Source: Pontixanthobacter gangjinensis (GTDB taxonomy: Bacteria; Pseudomonadota; Alphaproteobacteria; Sphingomonadales; Sphingomonadaceae). Taken from it: a DNA stretch of 64,000 nucleotides. The notes under the pieces are model-generated. The model was given only the letters and a program-made list of their open reading frames with translations, was not told where the DNA came from and made no database searches. The stretch lies in contig NZ_WTYS01000001.1 of NCBI RefSeq assembly GCF_009827545.1, forward strand, positions 2,629,772 through 2,693,771, given 5' to 3'. Shown piece by piece: positions 8,667-18,901 of this stretch. The position numbers and the translations under genes are program-made. The stretch's first letter is position 1. Every line of letters starts with the position of its first letter.

Positions 8667-9449
8667 TTACTTCCGGACCTTCTTATGCTTCTCGCCAAGC
8701 AGAAATACTATGAAGCCGCGAAAGTCAGGATCTGAGGCGAGCTGTGCGGGTGCTTCCCACTCGCCGCCTTCCACAAGCGCCACTTTGTAGGGCATGTCGA
8801 GCCGTTCAGTTGCCGCAAGATAGCGCCGATAATCCTGGATCGTCACGGTTTCACGATATGTCTGGATGACAATTTCATCGAGCGCATCGCGCATCGCATC
8901 CAGTTCCTGACGCGGCGCATTGGCCGGCCAGTCCATCAGGCCCGTTGCGGAAAGTTTCAGGCCTTCAGGCAAACGCAGCCGGATATCACGCAAGAATTTG
9001 GCGTAATCGCCCAACTCGTCAGTACTGGAATCGAAATCGACCTGCACGCCGGTCAGGCCGCCGTGCCGGTTCCACCTGTCCGCCTCGCGGGTCAATTGGG
9101 TGTAAGCCGCTTCTTGCCAATCAAGCCGTTCAGCGCGCACCACCAGCCATTTCTCGTCAACTATCGCGGTCGGCGCGGCGCGGCGCAGCGGGACTATTCT
9201 GCTCGGATCATCAATTCGCAGTTCACCCCACAACAAATATACCGCTTGGGCATCATCCATCGCAGCAGGTGCAGGCACCCCGGTCCATAGATAGAATGCA
9301 GAGTAATCGGCGGCATTGATCGTGCCGGCTTGCTGGTTGGCATTCAGATCATCTGGCTCGGCGCAAGCCGCGACTGTCAGACAGGCCAGCGCGGCAAGGA
9401 CAAACTTACCAATAATATTCCAGCTCCCTCGCCCATTTGGAGCTGCCAT
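8667..9449 (-). CDS. DUF3142-like lipoprotein
   Basis: About 260 residues. A hydrophobic segment leads to a lipobox (LTVAAC, Cys29). The rest resembles DUF3142: a YLWTGVPAPAAM start, GGLTGVQVDFDSSTDELGDYAKFLRDIR (a glycosidase-like TIM-barrel strand with acidic residues) and LDEIVIQTYRETVTI. The catalytic role, if any, is unknown. Its start overlaps the end of the next upstream gene by 44 bases, so the two are likely one operon. The exact start is uncertain because no good ribosome binding site precedes the ATG. Confidence 0.7.
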   Translation of the reverse strand: MAAPNGRGSWNIIGKFVLAALACLTVAACAEPDDLNANQQAGTINAADYSAFYLWTGVPAPAAMDDAQAVYLLWGELRIDDPSRIVPLRRAAPTAIVDEKWLVVRAERLDWQEAAYTQLTREADRWNRHGGLTGVQVDFDSSTDELGDYAKFLRDIRLRLPEGLKLSATGLMDWPANAPRQELDAMRDALDEIVIQTYRETVTIQDYRRYLAATERLDMPYKVALVEGGEWEAPAQLASDPDFRGFIVFLLGEKHKKVRK

Positions 9450-11544
9450 AGTCGCGTTTTAACCGGCGGAACCAACTTGCACGGACGGGCTCGTCGACGC
9501 CGTCACCGCCGCAAGAGTTGGCATTGGCGGGCGCGTAACAACGGATCGCACGGTAGAGTGCATAGGCGCGGTCATCGCGTGATGCCGTGCGGTCAGCCAT
9601 AATCGAAGTGTAGAAATCATGCCTTGGAGTTGCGGCGCCCGGATAGAAATTACGCTCTCCCAAAGCCCCCGAATTGTCGCCTCCATTGTAGCGATCACCG
9701 AACCCAAAATTATCGAATCCGTTCAAGCGGTAGAAATCACCCAGACACAGCCGCGATCTTGCATTTCTGGAATTTCGTGCAAGTGCCCGCACAGTTGTTT
9801 CCAGTTGGGGGCAGGCAATTCCGTCCGAGAACTTGCCCTTGTTGAAGATATGCACCGGCGATATCTCCGCATCAAGGATGCTCCAAAGGCCACTCTCATC
9901 GCTTCCCAGGAATTGTTTCGTCAAGGGCAGGTCTTGCACAAACCCGGAATATTGGCCGTGCTCTAATTGCTTGATGAGAGCAGAGAACAAAGCAAAGCTT
10001 CGCTCGGAAGCGGGTAAATCCGCGCTTCGGGCCTGCGCCTTAAGAATATCAGGACCTGCAGATTGGTCGAGCAATATCCGCCGTATACGCAGATCGGTGA
10101 TCGGCGAACCTTTGGCGAAGACCTTGTCCAATTGTCCAGCTTGTTCGTAATTTCGCGCAAGTGCCAATTCTACGGCGGGCCGCTGCCAAATGCCCTTGGA
10201 ACCCTCTATCAGATCGAGCCAGAATCCGGCTTCATTGCGGTCCTTCAATGCGTGCAGGGCAAGTCCGCGCAGATATTGGCGGCTGAAATCGAGCGGGGTG
10301 TAGCTTTCCTCCCGCGCTGCATCGGGCAACAATTGCAGCACCGCACGATAGTCACCCTGAACGTAAAATGCGTGATTGGCTTTCAGCAAGCCATACAGTT
10401 TGGGGTGATCGGCAAAGGCGGCTGCCTGTCTCTCAAGCTCGGCTGCACTGATCAGATTGTCCGGCTGTTCTTCTGAGCCTGCCCATGTTCGCATCCGGAT
10501 CAGATCATCCGCAGCCAGCAACAGGGCGCGCGTTTCGATTTGTCCATCTCTAGGATTGAGGAATTTGTCATCGACTTCGTCGATCAAATCAGCCGTGCTG
10601 CGATCCGCCGGATCTGCCCTCTGCAGCAAATCATCGTAGATCGGGGCGAGCGCTGAAAATTCACCTCGAAGCCACAAGGCCTTCCGAATTAAACCGGATG
10701 CTGATTTTGCGTATCGTCCGGCAGGATATTCAGCCAAATACTCGCGAAACTCCTTTTCCGCTCTGGCAGCTATCTGGCCATTTGTTTGGTCCGGCTCGTA
10801 ATCGCCCCACTCATCCTCGCCCGTTTCAATCGCTTCATTGAGCGAATTGCGGGCGATCATATATTTCGAGGTTTCTTTGACCCACTCGTCGCCGCCCATT
10901 CGGGCAAGTTCAGTATAGTATTTAGCCGCGCGGTCCCAATCGCCTGCATAAAAGCTCATCGACCCTTCGGCATAGGCGAGGAAGGCTCCCGGCTTGGCCG
11001 TTGCTCCGCCGAAATCGGCTTGGGTTTGGAAATACTTGCCGTTGCTGGCGAAGAGGTTTCCGACTGCTCCATTATTGCAGACGTCCTCAATTGCGCTGCG
11101 TGTGGTGCCTAAGAAGCTTCTCCATTCCGGCCGAACCGGCGGGTTCTTGGCCAAAGCGGTGGAGAAGAGTTGGCCGCCCGTCTCGACCGTCTGGCAGCGG
11201 GTCCCCGAGTGGGCCGGCCATTCCTTTTTTGCCGGGTCAGGAAACCAAGCAGCGCGCATATAGGACCAGCGCATGAAATTTCTGCCGAAGGAAGTATCCC
11301 ATCCCACATCAGGATAGCTCAGGCCCGCGCCATCCTGACCAGCGCGATCCTGAATCAGCAGAAACAAATTTATCCGCGAGTCATTGCCGGGCGAAATGGC
11401 TATCTGGCTGGCGCAATTAAGGTCGGGATTCTCCGGCTTCCAATCTGCCGAGCAATAATAGCCGCCTGCCTGTGCTGGAATGCTCCAGGCACCTATTGCC
11501 GTTCCTGCCGCCAATCCCAAGCCGAGCATTGTTTTCTTGAACAT
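9406..11544 (-). CDS. Large exported protein of unknown function with tetratricopeptide-like repeats
   Basis: A 712-residue protein that starts at an ATG preceded by a strong GGGGGAGG site. The signal peptide ends at PAQAGG. A Cys-containing N-terminal region (YYCSADW, LNCASQ) is followed by helical repeats such as AYAEGSMSFYAGDWDRAAKYYTELARMGG and AEKEFREYLAEYPAGRYAKSASG, which look like TPR or BamD-type solenoid repeats. Similar proteins in this order have been called outer-membrane assembly lipoprotein YfiO-like, but there is no lipobox here. I do not assign a function. It lies upstream of and overlaps the DUF3142 gene. Confidence 0.75.
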   Translation of the reverse strand: MFKKTMLGLGLAAGTAIGAWSIPAQAGGYYCSADWKPENPDLNCASQIAISPGNDSRINLFLLIQDRAGQDGAGLSYPDVGWDTSFGRNFMRWSYMRAAWFPDPAKKEWPAHSGTRCQTVETGGQLFSTALAKNPPVRPEWRSFLGTTRSAIEDVCNNGAVGNLFASNGKYFQTQADFGGATAKPGAFLAYAEGSMSFYAGDWDRAAKYYTELARMGGDEWVKETSKYMIARNSLNEAIETGEDEWGDYEPDQTNGQIAARAEKEFREYLAEYPAGRYAKSASGLIRKALWLRGEFSALAPIYDDLLQRADPADRSTADLIDEVDDKFLNPRDGQIETRALLLAADDLIRMRTWAGSEEQPDNLISAAELERQAAAFADHPKLYGLLKANHAFYVQGDYRAVLQLLPDAAREESYTPLDFSRQYLRGLALHALKDRNEAGFWLDLIEGSKGIWQRPAVELALARNYEQAGQLDKVFAKGSPITDLRIRRILLDQSAGPDILKAQARSADLPASERSFALFSALIKQLEHGQYSGFVQDLPLTKQFLGSDESGLWSILDAEISPVHIFNKGKFSDGIACPQLETTVRALARNSRNARSRLCLGDFYRLNGFDNFGFGDRYNGGDNSGALGERNFYPGAATPRHDFYTSIMADRTASRDDRAYALYRAIRCYAPANANSCGGDGVDEPVRASWFRRLKRDYGSSKWARELEYYW

Positions 11545-11633
11545 CGCTGCCTCCCCCTTCGAGCCTGGGCAGCGTTGTCTCACATCCAAGCTGAATTAAG
11601 CAAGAACGGGTGATTTTGCAGTGAAAACGGCCT

Positions 11634-12311
11634 TCAGGCTTTGGCAAACCAGATTGTGTGGCGCGGCCCCTTGTTGTTGGGACGGGCGCGGACTTCGATT
11701 ACTTCCACCTCGAACCCGTTTTTCTCGAGCCGGTTGGTAAATCGCGGGTCTTTGTCCGCTGACCAAATCGACAGCACCCCGCCCGGTGCCATCGCCTCGC
11801 GCATCTGGCGCAGCATTCGCGGGGAATAGAGCTTGTCATTTGCTTCTCGCACCAAGCCATCAGGGCCATTGTCGACATCAAGCAATATAGCGTCGAATTG
11901 CGCGCGCATTCCGTCTGCCGCCTCTCCAATCGGGTCGGCAACATCGGTCAACTCCAGCGTCAGGCGCGGGTCATCCAGGCAATCACCAGTGTGATGCGCC
12001 ATTGGCCCCTTCGCCCACTCGATAATTTTCGGGACGATCTCCGCCACGACAATCCGTGCATCTTTCGCCAGCCGGCGTTGAGCCGCACGCAGAGTGAAGC
12101 CCATTCCATATCCGCCAATCAGAATGTTAGGCTTATCCGCCCTGACCCGGTCAATCGTCAATTCGGCCAGTTGCTCTTCGGAAAATTGCATCCGGGTGGA
12201 CATCAATTCGTTACGCTTGAGCGTGATCATATGATCGCGGCCATGCGAAATCAGCTCCAGCTCTTCGCCGCCAGGAACCTGCGCGGTGTCAATTAATTTG
12301 CGTTCTAACAT
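11634..12311 (-). CDS. Spermidine-synthase-like methyltransferase-fold protein
   Basis: A 225-residue protein with the Rossmann fold of the spermidine synthase family: ILIGGYGMGFTLRAAQRR (nucleotide-binding glycine loop), ARIVVAEIVPKIIEWA (acidic end of strand 2) and FDAILLDVDNGPDGLV. It is shorter than a true spermidine synthase and lacks a clear polyamine-binding N-terminal beta domain, so the substrate is uncertain. Proteins of this type are often annotated only as spermidine synthase-like. It is 21 bases downstream of the next gene on the same strand. Confidence 0.8.
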   Translation of the reverse strand: MLERKLIDTAQVPGGEELELISHGRDHMITLKRNELMSTRMQFSEEQLAELTIDRVRADKPNILIGGYGMGFTLRAAQRRLAKDARIVVAEIVPKIIEWAKGPMAHHTGDCLDDPRLTLELTDVADPIGEAADGMRAQFDAILLDVDNGPDGLVREANDKLYSPRMLRQMREAMAPGGVLSIWSADKDPRFTNRLEKNGFEVEVIEVRARPNNKGPRHTIWFAKA

Positions 12312-12332
12312 CTAACTACCTTTGCGCGCCGC

Positions 12333-13388
12333 TTAGACAATTTCGTCTTCATCGAACAGTCCGTCGGCGAAGGCCGCATCCTCTATATCGCTTAGCCGGT
12401 CTTCCGCGGTGCCTGGCACCTCTACCTCGGCGACATGCATCAAGGCGTCGCCCTGATTGACCACAGGCAGATTGCTGCGACCGATAATAATACCATGAAT
12501 GGGGGATTCAACCGCGACGTCTTGGTCTCCGAACGGGTCAGCCAGATAGCCAACCGCTTCGCCCTTATCGACTAAAGCGCCAAGCGGTTTGGTCGCACGG
12601 AAAATGCCGCCTTCGGGTGCGCGCACCCACATCGACCGCCGGCTGCGGATCGATTTTGCTCCGGCTTTCCGAGGCAATTTCACACCCATCCCCAGATTGG
12701 CCATGACCCGCAAAATACCCTGCACTGCCACGCGAATGCTCAATTCGTCGAACCGCAAGGCCTCGCCCGCCTCGACCAGCAATACGTCACAATCATGGTC
12801 GGCCGCGGTTTGACGCAGCGAACCTTCGCGCAATTTTGATACGATAACAGCTGGTGCACCGAATAGCGCCGCCAGCTCTTCGGCCTTGGCCCGATTGTCA
12901 CTAATCCGCACTTGAGGCAGATTTTCGCGGTGCAATCCCGCAGTATGGATATCAACGCCTATGCTGCAACGCGCGATAATCTCTGTTGTAAAACAATGCG
13001 CCAATTGCGAGGCCAGCGATCCCTTCGCAGATCCCGGGAAGCACCTGTTCAAATCGCGCCGGTCTGGCAGATAGCGCTGGTGCGCGACAAATCCGTAGGC
13101 ATTCACAATCGGGACGCAAAGCAAAGTACCTTCCAGCCGGCTGGCCGATACCGATTTGAGCAAGCGCCGCACAACTTCAACTCCGATAATCTCGTCACCA
13201 TGCACGCTGCCGCTGACGAACATGACCGGCCCCGGCTTCTTCCCGTGAATTACCCGAACCCGCATCGAAATTTCAGTGTGAGTGGAGAGGCGGCTGACAG
13301 GAATATCGATGGTTTCAGATGTGCCCGCTTTGATGCTGTGGCCAGCGAGTTCGAAATCAGCAACGCGTGTTCTGTTGAACAAGGACAA
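12333..13388 (-). CDS. Succinylglutamate desuccinylase/aspartoacylase family protein
   Basis: A 351-residue M14-like zinc hydrolase. Zinc ligands are visible in SGSVHGDEIIG (His63 and Glu66), with a later His in GVDIHTAGLHRENLPQ. The C-terminal third (GGIFRATKPLGALVDKGEAVGYLADPFG and the following GIIIGRSNLPVVNQGDALMHV) resembles a barrel-sandwich domain seen in many bacterial members. The substrate is probably an N-acyl amino acid or similar amide. It forms a short minus-strand run with the spermidine-synthase-like gene. Confidence 0.85.
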   Translation of the reverse strand: MSLFNRTRVADFELAGHSIKAGTSETIDIPVSRLSTHTEISMRVRVIHGKKPGPVMFVSGSVHGDEIIGVEVVRRLLKSVSASRLEGTLLCVPIVNAYGFVAHQRYLPDRRDLNRCFPGSAKGSLASQLAHCFTTEIIARCSIGVDIHTAGLHRENLPQVRISDNRAKAEELAALFGAPAVIVSKLREGSLRQTAADHDCDVLLVEAGEALRFDELSIRVAVQGILRVMANLGMGVKLPRKAGAKSIRSRRSMWVRAPEGGIFRATKPLGALVDKGEAVGYLADPFGDQDVAVESPIHGIIIGRSNLPVVNQGDALMHVAEVEVPGTAEDRLSDIEDAAFADGLFDEDEIV

Positions 13389-13486
13389 TAACTTTCAATT
13401 TTGCCAGCCCAATTGGCTGTACAGCATTTGCACCCTGCTCTTGCAAAAGGGAAGAGACTGCTCCCGACAAGGAAAAAGGGCTGACC

Positions 13487-13517
13487 AAAAAAAGGGGCCG
13501 CGATCTCTCGCAGCCCC
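13487..13517 (-). terminator. Intrinsic terminator after pnp
   Basis: On the minus strand, GGGGCTGCGA, a GAGA loop and TCGCGGCCCC form a stem with one mismatch, followed by seven T residues. It lies just after the pnp stop and should end the truB-rpsO-pnp transcript. Confidence 0.88.
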
Positions 13518-13540
13518 CTCTTATTCGGATGAAGTGACAA

Positions 13541-15862
13541 TTAGTCCTTCAGGAAGTCCGGCATGTGGGCTGCGTCACCGCCGCCACCTTCATTACCGCC
13601 ACCCGAAGGCTTGTCACCGCCGCCATCACGGCCACCGCCTGCACGAGGCCCGCGACCACGGCCGCCATCACGGCCACCGTCACGACCACCGCCGCCGCCG
13701 CCGCGACGTGGACCACGGTCACCGCCGCCACTGCGTGGCTTGTTTTCGCGCGGCGGGCGAGTGTCTTCCAACTCTTCACCGGTTTCCTGGTCAACTACGC
13801 GCATCGACAGACGGACTTTGCCGCGCTGATCGATTTCGAGAACCTTGACCTTTACTTCCTGACCTTCGGAGACAACGTCACCTGGCTTTTCAACGCGCTC
13901 GTTCTTCATTTCAGACACGTGGACGAGACCGTCCTTGCCGCCCATGAAGTTCACGAATGCACCGAAATCAACAATGTTGACGACCTTACCGTCGTAGATT
14001 TTGCCAACTTCGGCTTCTTCTACGATGCCAGCGATCCACTTGCGGGCCGCTTCGATCTGGGTGACGTCGGACGATGAAATCTTGATCAAGCCTTCGTCAT
14101 CGATGTCCACCTTCGCGCCAGTTTCCGCAACGATCTCACGGATCACCTTGCCGCCGGTACCGATGATGTCGCGGATCTTCGCTTTGTCGATCTGCATTGT
14201 CTCGATGCGCGGTGCGTGTGCCGAAAGTTCGGTCCGTGCGCCAGTAAGCGCCTTGGCCATCTCGCCAAGGATATGCGCGCGGCCGGCTTTCGCCTGTGCC
14301 AGCGCCTGAGCCATGATTTCCTGCGTGATGCCGGCAACCTTGATGTCCATCTGCATGGTGGTGATACCTTCTTCGGTACCGGCCACCTTGAAGTCCATAT
14401 CACCCAGGTGATCTTCATCACCCAGAATGTCGGACAGCACAGTGAAGTCATCACCTTCGAGGATCAGGCCCATGGCGATGCCCGAAACGGGGCGAGTCAC
14501 CGGAACACCGGCATCCATCATCGACAGACAGCCGCCGCAGATTGTCGCCATCGAAGACGAGCCGTTGGACTCGGTGATGTCGGACAATACGCGGATGGTG
14601 TATGGGAAATCTTCCTTGGAAGGCAGCACCGCACGCAGAGCGCGCCATGCCAGCTTGCCGTGGCCGATATCGCGGCGGCTTGGTGCGCCGAAACGGCCCA
14701 CTTCACCAACCGAATAGGGCGGGAAGTTATAGTGCAGCATGAAGTTGGTGTAGGTCAGGCCTTCCAGCCCGTCGATCATCTGCTCGCTATCCTTGGTGCC
14801 CAAGGTGGTGGTGCAGATGGCCTGCGTTTCGCCGCGGGTGAACAGCGAAGAACCATGCGCACGCGGCAGGAAGCCGACCATGGCTTCGATCTGGCGAACT
14901 TCGTCGGTCTTGCGTCCGTCGATCCGTGTGCCGTCTTTCAGAATAGCACCGCGAACGATTTCTGCTTCGAGCTTCTTCACCGCTTTACCAGCTGCCATTT
15001 GCGTCTGGCCATCTTCACCTGCGAAGGCTTCCTTGGCTTTGGCCCGAACGGCGTTGAGTGCGTCCGAACGCGCCGATTTGTCGGTCAGCTTGTAAGCAGC
15101 AGCAATATCGCCACCGACGACGCCAGCCAACTTGTCTTTGATTGCCGAATTGTCGGAGATCGCGATGTCCCAAGGATCCTTGGCAGCTTGCTCGGCCAGA
15201 TCGATGATCGCGCCGACAACTTTCTTGATTTCATCATGCGCGAACATAACCGCGCCCAACATGACTTCTTCGGAAAGCTCTTTCGCTTCGGATTCGACCA
15301 TCATCACGGCATTGCCGGTGGCAGCCACGATAAGGTCAAGCGCGCCTTCGGCAGCAACCGATTGGGCTGGGTTCAGCGTGTATTCGCCTTCTTCATAGCC
15401 CACACGGCAAGCGCCGATCGGGCCCATGAAAGGAACGCCCGAAATAGTCAGCGCAGCCGACGCTGCGATCATGGCGACGACATCTGGCTCGGTCTCGCCA
15501 TCATAGCTGAGGACCTGACAAATTACGTTGATTTCGTTGTAGAAACCTTCGGGGAACAGCGGGCGAACCGGACGGTCGATCAGGCGGCTGGTCAGCGTTT
15601 CCTTTTCGGTCGCACCACGTTCACGCTTGAAGAAGCCACCGGGGATGCGGCCTGCTGCGGAGAATTTTTCTTGATAGTGAACGGTCAGCGGGAAGAAATC
15701 CTGGCCTTCCTTCACAGATTTGGCGGCAGTCACGGCGCACAGCACCACGGTTTCGCCATAGGTTGCCAGTACTGCACCGTCTGCTTGACGGGCGATCTGA
15801 CCTGTTTCGAGGGTGAGGGTTTTGCCGCCCCACTCAATCGATACGGTTTTCTTGTCGAACAT
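13541..15862 (-). CDS. pnp: Polyribonucleotide nucleotidyltransferase (PNPase)
   Basis: A 773-residue exoribonuclease that degrades RNA 3' to 5' with phosphate. Two RNase PH-like cores are present ([19 protein letters not shown] in the first; [19 protein letters not shown] and [17 protein letters not shown] in the second), joined by a helical linker. A KH domain follows ([18 protein letters not shown]), then an S1 domain ([27 protein letters not shown]). The last 70 residues are very rich in Gly, Arg and Asp, longer and more repetitive than in E. coli, and end in PDFLKD. It is downstream of rpsO, as usual, with a structured spacer between them. Confidence 0.98.
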   Translation of the reverse strand: MFDKKTVSIEWGGKTLTLETGQIARQADGAVLATYGETVVLCAVTAAKSVKEGQDFFPLTVHYQEKFSAAGRIPGGFFKRERGATEKETLTSRLIDRPVRPLFPEGFYNEINVICQVLSYDGETEPDVVAMIAASAALTISGVPFMGPIGACRVGYEEGEYTLNPAQSVAAEGALDLIVAATGNAVMMVESEAKELSEEVMLGAVMFAHDEIKKVVGAIIDLAEQAAKDPWDIAISDNSAIKDKLAGVVGGDIAAAYKLTDKSARSDALNAVRAKAKEAFAGEDGQTQMAAGKAVKKLEAEIVRGAILKDGTRIDGRKTDEVRQIEAMVGFLPRAHGSSLFTRGETQAICTTTLGTKDSEQMIDGLEGLTYTNFMLHYNFPPYSVGEVGRFGAPSRRDIGHGKLAWRALRAVLPSKEDFPYTIRVLSDITESNGSSSMATICGGCLSMMDAGVPVTRPVSGIAMGLILEGDDFTVLSDILGDEDHLGDMDFKVAGTEEGITTMQMDIKVAGITQEIMAQALAQAKAGRAHILGEMAKALTGARTELSAHAPRIETMQIDKAKIRDIIGTGGKVIREIVAETGAKVDIDDEGLIKISSSDVTQIEAARKWIAGIVEEAEVGKIYDGKVVNIVDFGAFVNFMGGKDGLVHVSEMKNERVEKPGDVVSEGQEVKVKVLEIDQRGKVRLSMRVVDQETGEELEDTRPPRENKPRSGGGDRGPRRGGGGGGRDGGRDGGRGRGPRAGGGRDGGGDKPSGGGNEGGGGDAAHMPDFLKD

Positions 15863-16037
15863 GTATTTTCCTTATGATCCCGCCAGCCATATTGCTGCGC
15901 GGGGCCTTCTGATTCCGGGGGTACCGGCCCGGACCGGTGTGGAACCTATCTGGTTCCGTGAGGCCCCTTCGCCGAATTGCGACGGGTGCCTGATAGAAGA
16001 AGGGCGGCCAGTTTCCCGGGCCGCCCTTCGTAAACTC
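15863..16037 (-). promoter_or_regulatory. Structured rpsO-pnp spacer (possible pnp leader)
   Basis: In this spacer a strong stem at 15999-16029 (GAAGGGCGGCC with GGCCGCCCTTC) is followed on the minus strand by TTCTTCT. It could act as a partial terminator for rpsO or as a processing hairpin. Closer to pnp are a GGAACC-TATCT-GGTTCC hairpin (about 15940-15956) and outer complementary GGGGCC/GGCCCC arms. In E. coli the pnp leader is cut by RNase III within a stem, and PNPase represses itself through it; a similar role here is inferred. Confidence 0.55.
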
Positions 16038-16307
16038 TTACTTACGCAGACCCAATTTCTGGATGACTACGTTGTAGCGCGCTACGTCAATCTTCTTGAG
16101 ATAGGCGAGCAGGCTACGGCGCTTATTGACCATGGTCAGCAGGCCGCGACGCGAATGGTTATCCTTGTGGTTGGCCTTGAAGTGATCGGTCAGGTTACGG
16201 ATGCGAGTTGTCAGAATGGCAACTTGAACTTCCGGCGAACCAGTGTCGCCCTCGTTCTGTGCGTATTCTTTGATAATCTCTTGCTTCTGTTCAGCGCTAA
16301 TCGTCAT
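16038..16307 (-). CDS. rpsO: Ribosomal protein uS15
   Basis: An 89-residue S15 protein with all conserved parts: [38 protein letters not shown] and the [19 protein letters not shown] end. It binds 16S rRNA in the central domain of the small subunit. It is between truB and pnp, as in most proteobacteria. Confidence 0.99.
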   Translation of the reverse strand: MTISAEQKQEIIKEYAQNEGDTGSPEVQVAILTTRIRNLTDHFKANHKDNHSRRGLLTMVNKRRSLLAYLKKIDVARYNVVIQKLGLRK

Positions 16308-16312
16308 AATAT

Positions 16313-17350
16313 TTACTCCGCGACATCGTGAAGATTAAAACCCCTGACGACTTTCACCGTCCCGCCTGCAAGCTCCACCAATGCGACCGGAATATCCCGG
16401 TGCACGGCACAATAGAGCCCGTCTGCTTGGGGCTGCCCGGTTAAGACGCGGCCCTGGCGGACCGCTGCTGCCTGTTCGGACGTGAGGGATAGAGCCGGGA
16501 TGTCGTCCAGCCCTGCCTCCAATGGCAGTATTATGTCTTCAAGTCGCGCGCCCTTACCGATTTCGTTCAGTTTGTCTAGCGAAATCGCCTGTTTTTCGAG
16601 GAAGGACCCCGCCTTGATGCGCCTGAGATAAGTAACGTGTCCGACCGTTCCAAGCGCCAGTGCGATGTCCCGTGCAAGAGAACGGATATATGTGCCCTTG
16701 CTGACATGCGCGGTCAGGGTGACACTGTCCGCCAGTTCCAGCGGCGCGGCAACATCATAAGGGTCAGGGCGGCCTGCCGTCGTGGCGAAGGTCGAGGTGA
16801 GCTCCGGCCCGGCCAGACCACCTTCGTCGCCCCCGTGAAAATGGGAATCCGAGCTGAGCGAATAGATCGTCACATGCCGCGTCTTAAGCTCCACCTCTTC
16901 TCCGGCGCGCGCCAGATCATAAGCACGCTTGCCGTCAACCTTTAACGCCGAGTATTTGGGCGGCACTTGATCAATCTCGCCAGTGAAGTGCTCCAAGATC
17001 GCAGCCACAGCGGCCATCGGAGGCCTACGATCTGAAGTCCGCACCACTTCGCCCTCGCTATCAAGCGTGGAGGTTTCCTCGCCAAACTGGATTGTGAAGT
17101 CATAGATCTTGCTGGCATCAAGCATCCGCCCCGCCAGCTTTGTCGCCTCACCCAGCGCAATCGGCAAAACGCCTTCGGCCAATGGATCAAGCGTGCCCCC
17201 ATGGCCGACTTTGGTCTTGGCATAACCGCCCTCGCGCAGATTGCGCTTCACCGCGGCGACCGCTTGCGTCGAGCCAAGCCCAAGCGGCTTGTCGAGAATT
17301 ATCCAGCCATGAGGGGCAGGAAATTTGGGCGTCGGCTTGGGTATATTCAT
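16313..17350 (-). CDS. truB: tRNA pseudouridine-55 synthase
   Basis: A 345-residue TruB that makes the universal pseudouridine at position 55 of the tRNA T arm. The catalytic aspartate is Asp55 in [14 protein letters not shown]; the N-terminal [13 protein letters not shown], the [17 protein letters not shown] part and the [15 protein letters not shown] part are also typical. It lies 5 bases before rpsO. Upstream, rbfA would be expected to adjoin truB, but here about 10.9 kb of unrelated genes separates them. Confidence 0.97.
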   Translation of the reverse strand: MNIPKPTPKFPAPHGWIILDKPLGLGSTQAVAAVKRNLREGGYAKTKVGHGGTLDPLAEGVLPIALGEATKLAGRMLDASKIYDFTIQFGEETSTLDSEGEVVRTSDRRPPMAAVAAILEHFTGEIDQVPPKYSALKVDGKRAYDLARAGEEVELKTRHVTIYSLSSDSHFHGGDEGGLAGPELTSTFATTAGRPDPYDVAAPLELADSVTLTAHVSKGTYIRSLARDIALALGTVGHVTYLRRIKAGSFLEKQAISLDKLNEIGKGARLEDIILPLEAGLDDIPALSLTSEQAAAVRQGRVLTGQPQADGLYCAVHRDIPVALVELAGGTVKVVRGFNLHDVAE

Positions 17351-17381
17351 ACCGCACAGCTAGGCGGTAATCAGCGCCGCC

Positions 17382-18836
17382 TCAAGCAGAAGCACCCCCG
17401 CTATTGCGCGCGCCGATGGCAAATTGAGCGGTTTGGCCAAAAAAGATCCGGTTGCTGACAAGCGCCATTGCCACCGACAAAACCAGCGTGATTGCCATAC
17501 CGTGGATATAATGGAACGGTTGCCACACCATGCTGAAATACGCGTAGAAGGCAACTCCGGTCACGACCCCGATCATGGCCGCGCCCGCCTTCACATTGCG
17601 GAACACCAGACACACGATGAACGCCGACAGGATCGGCATGGAAAGCAGACCGTACAGTTCCTGCACGGTGTTAATCAGGCTTTCCTGACTGGCGAAGAAC
17701 GGCACCAGCACCAGCGCCAATACCGACATTGCAATTGAAACGATGGCACTCAATTTCGCCACAGGCGGATTTTTCTCAAGATAAGCTTCGTGGATGTCGC
17801 ACACATATAGCGCAGCAGAAGCGTTCAAAATCGAGTTGAATGTCGTCAGCACCGCCGCCGCGATTGCCGCTGCGAACGCTCCGGCCAACCAGGTCGGCAA
17901 GACATCGCCGACGATCCGGCCATAGGCTGGATCGCCGATATCTCCGTAAAGCTTGTATGAAACGATGCCCGGAATCACGACAATCGCAGGTACAATCAGC
18001 AACCGAATGCCAGCCGCCGCCAGCACGCCTTTTTGCGCTTCGCGAATACTCGGTGCGGCCATCGCGCGCTGGGTGATTGTCTGGTTGGTGGACCAATAGA
18101 ATGTCTGAATAAAGATCATCCCGGTCAACAGCGTGGGCCACGGTATCGGCGAATCATTATCGCCAATCAGCGTCAACCGTTCTGCGGGTATGCCAGACAG
18201 GTCGAAATCAATCGCTGCGAGCGCCAGATAGACAACCAAAATTGCCAGACCGAGGATTAGCACCCCCGAATATGTATCAGACACCGCAACCGCGCGCAGT
18301 CCGCCGAAAATCGCATATGCCGCACCGACGCCCGCTAGAACAACGGACGCAAACATCAGGCTCTCGATGCCTGTATCCATCCCGCTCATCGACAGCAGGA
18401 ACAGCGAGCCTCCGTAAAGAATTGCGGGCAAGAAGATGAACAAGTTGCCAAACAGGAACAGCACCGAAATCAACGCGCGTATATGCTTGTCGCCATACTT
18501 TTTTTGCAGAAGCTCGGTCGTGGTGGTGCAATCATTCTTATAATAAACCGGCAGGAATACAAAACACAGGATCATCAGGCCAGCAACAGCGGCAAATTCC
18601 CACCAAGCGAGCAACGCCATCTGGTTACCATTCATCCCGATCAATTGGTCAGTTGAAAGGTTTGTGAGGGTGATCGAACCTGCGACAAAATACCAGGCCA
18701 GCCCGCCATTGGCGAGGAAGTAGTCCTTCTCGTCAGCCGCCGCACCTTTGCCCTTGCCCCGGCAGTGCATATAAGTGGCGAAGGCGATCAAGGCGGAGAT
18801 TCCGAGGAAAACCGCGATTTGGACCGGATTATTCAT
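17382..18836 (-). CDS. Sodium/solute symporter (SSS family), probable sugar transporter
   Basis: A 484-residue membrane protein of the SLC5-like family with about 13-14 helices. Typical parts include DYFLANGGLAWYFVAGSITLTNLSTDQLIGMNG near the N-terminus, ALIAVLFLFGNL-like helices and FYWSTNQTITQRAMAA in the middle. Members of the SGLT branch carry sugars with sodium. Its divergent placement from an alpha-galactosidase/galTK operon suggests galactose or a galactoside. ATG 18836 is preferred to 18845 because an AAGGGG site is spaced correctly only for the former. The substrate is inferred from context. Confidence 0.88.
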   Translation of the reverse strand: MNNPVQIAVFLGISALIAFATYMHCRGKGKGAAADEKDYFLANGGLAWYFVAGSITLTNLSTDQLIGMNGNQMALLAWWEFAAVAGLMILCFVFLPVYYKNDCTTTTELLQKKYGDKHIRALISVLFLFGNLFIFLPAILYGGSLFLLSMSGMDTGIESLMFASVVLAGVGAAYAIFGGLRAVAVSDTYSGVLILGLAILVVYLALAAIDFDLSGIPAERLTLIGDNDSPIPWPTLLTGMIFIQTFYWSTNQTITQRAMAAPSIREAQKGVLAAAGIRLLIVPAIVVIPGIVSYKLYGDIGDPAYGRIVGDVLPTWLAGAFAAAIAAAVLTTFNSILNASAALYVCDIHEAYLEKNPPVAKLSAIVSIAMSVLALVLVPFFASQESLINTVQELYGLLSMPILSAFIVCLVFRNVKAGAAMIGVVTGVAFYAYFSMVWQPFHYIHGMAITLVLSVAMALVSNRIFFGQTAQFAIGARNSGGASA

Positions 18837-18901
18837 ATTTGGCATTCCCCTTGGCAGCCTGATCTTCGTCAGGTCTGTCTGGCTGACTAGCTTCGTTTGC
18901 G

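Noticed and set aside
13563-13829. Pro/Arg-rich frame antisense to the PNPase tail
   Set aside because: It results from the Gly-rich repeats of pnp read backwards.
14216-15877. A 553-codon open frame antisense to pnp
   Set aside because: It mirrors the codon pattern of pnp, has no family resemblance and no ribosome site. pnp on the other strand is certain.
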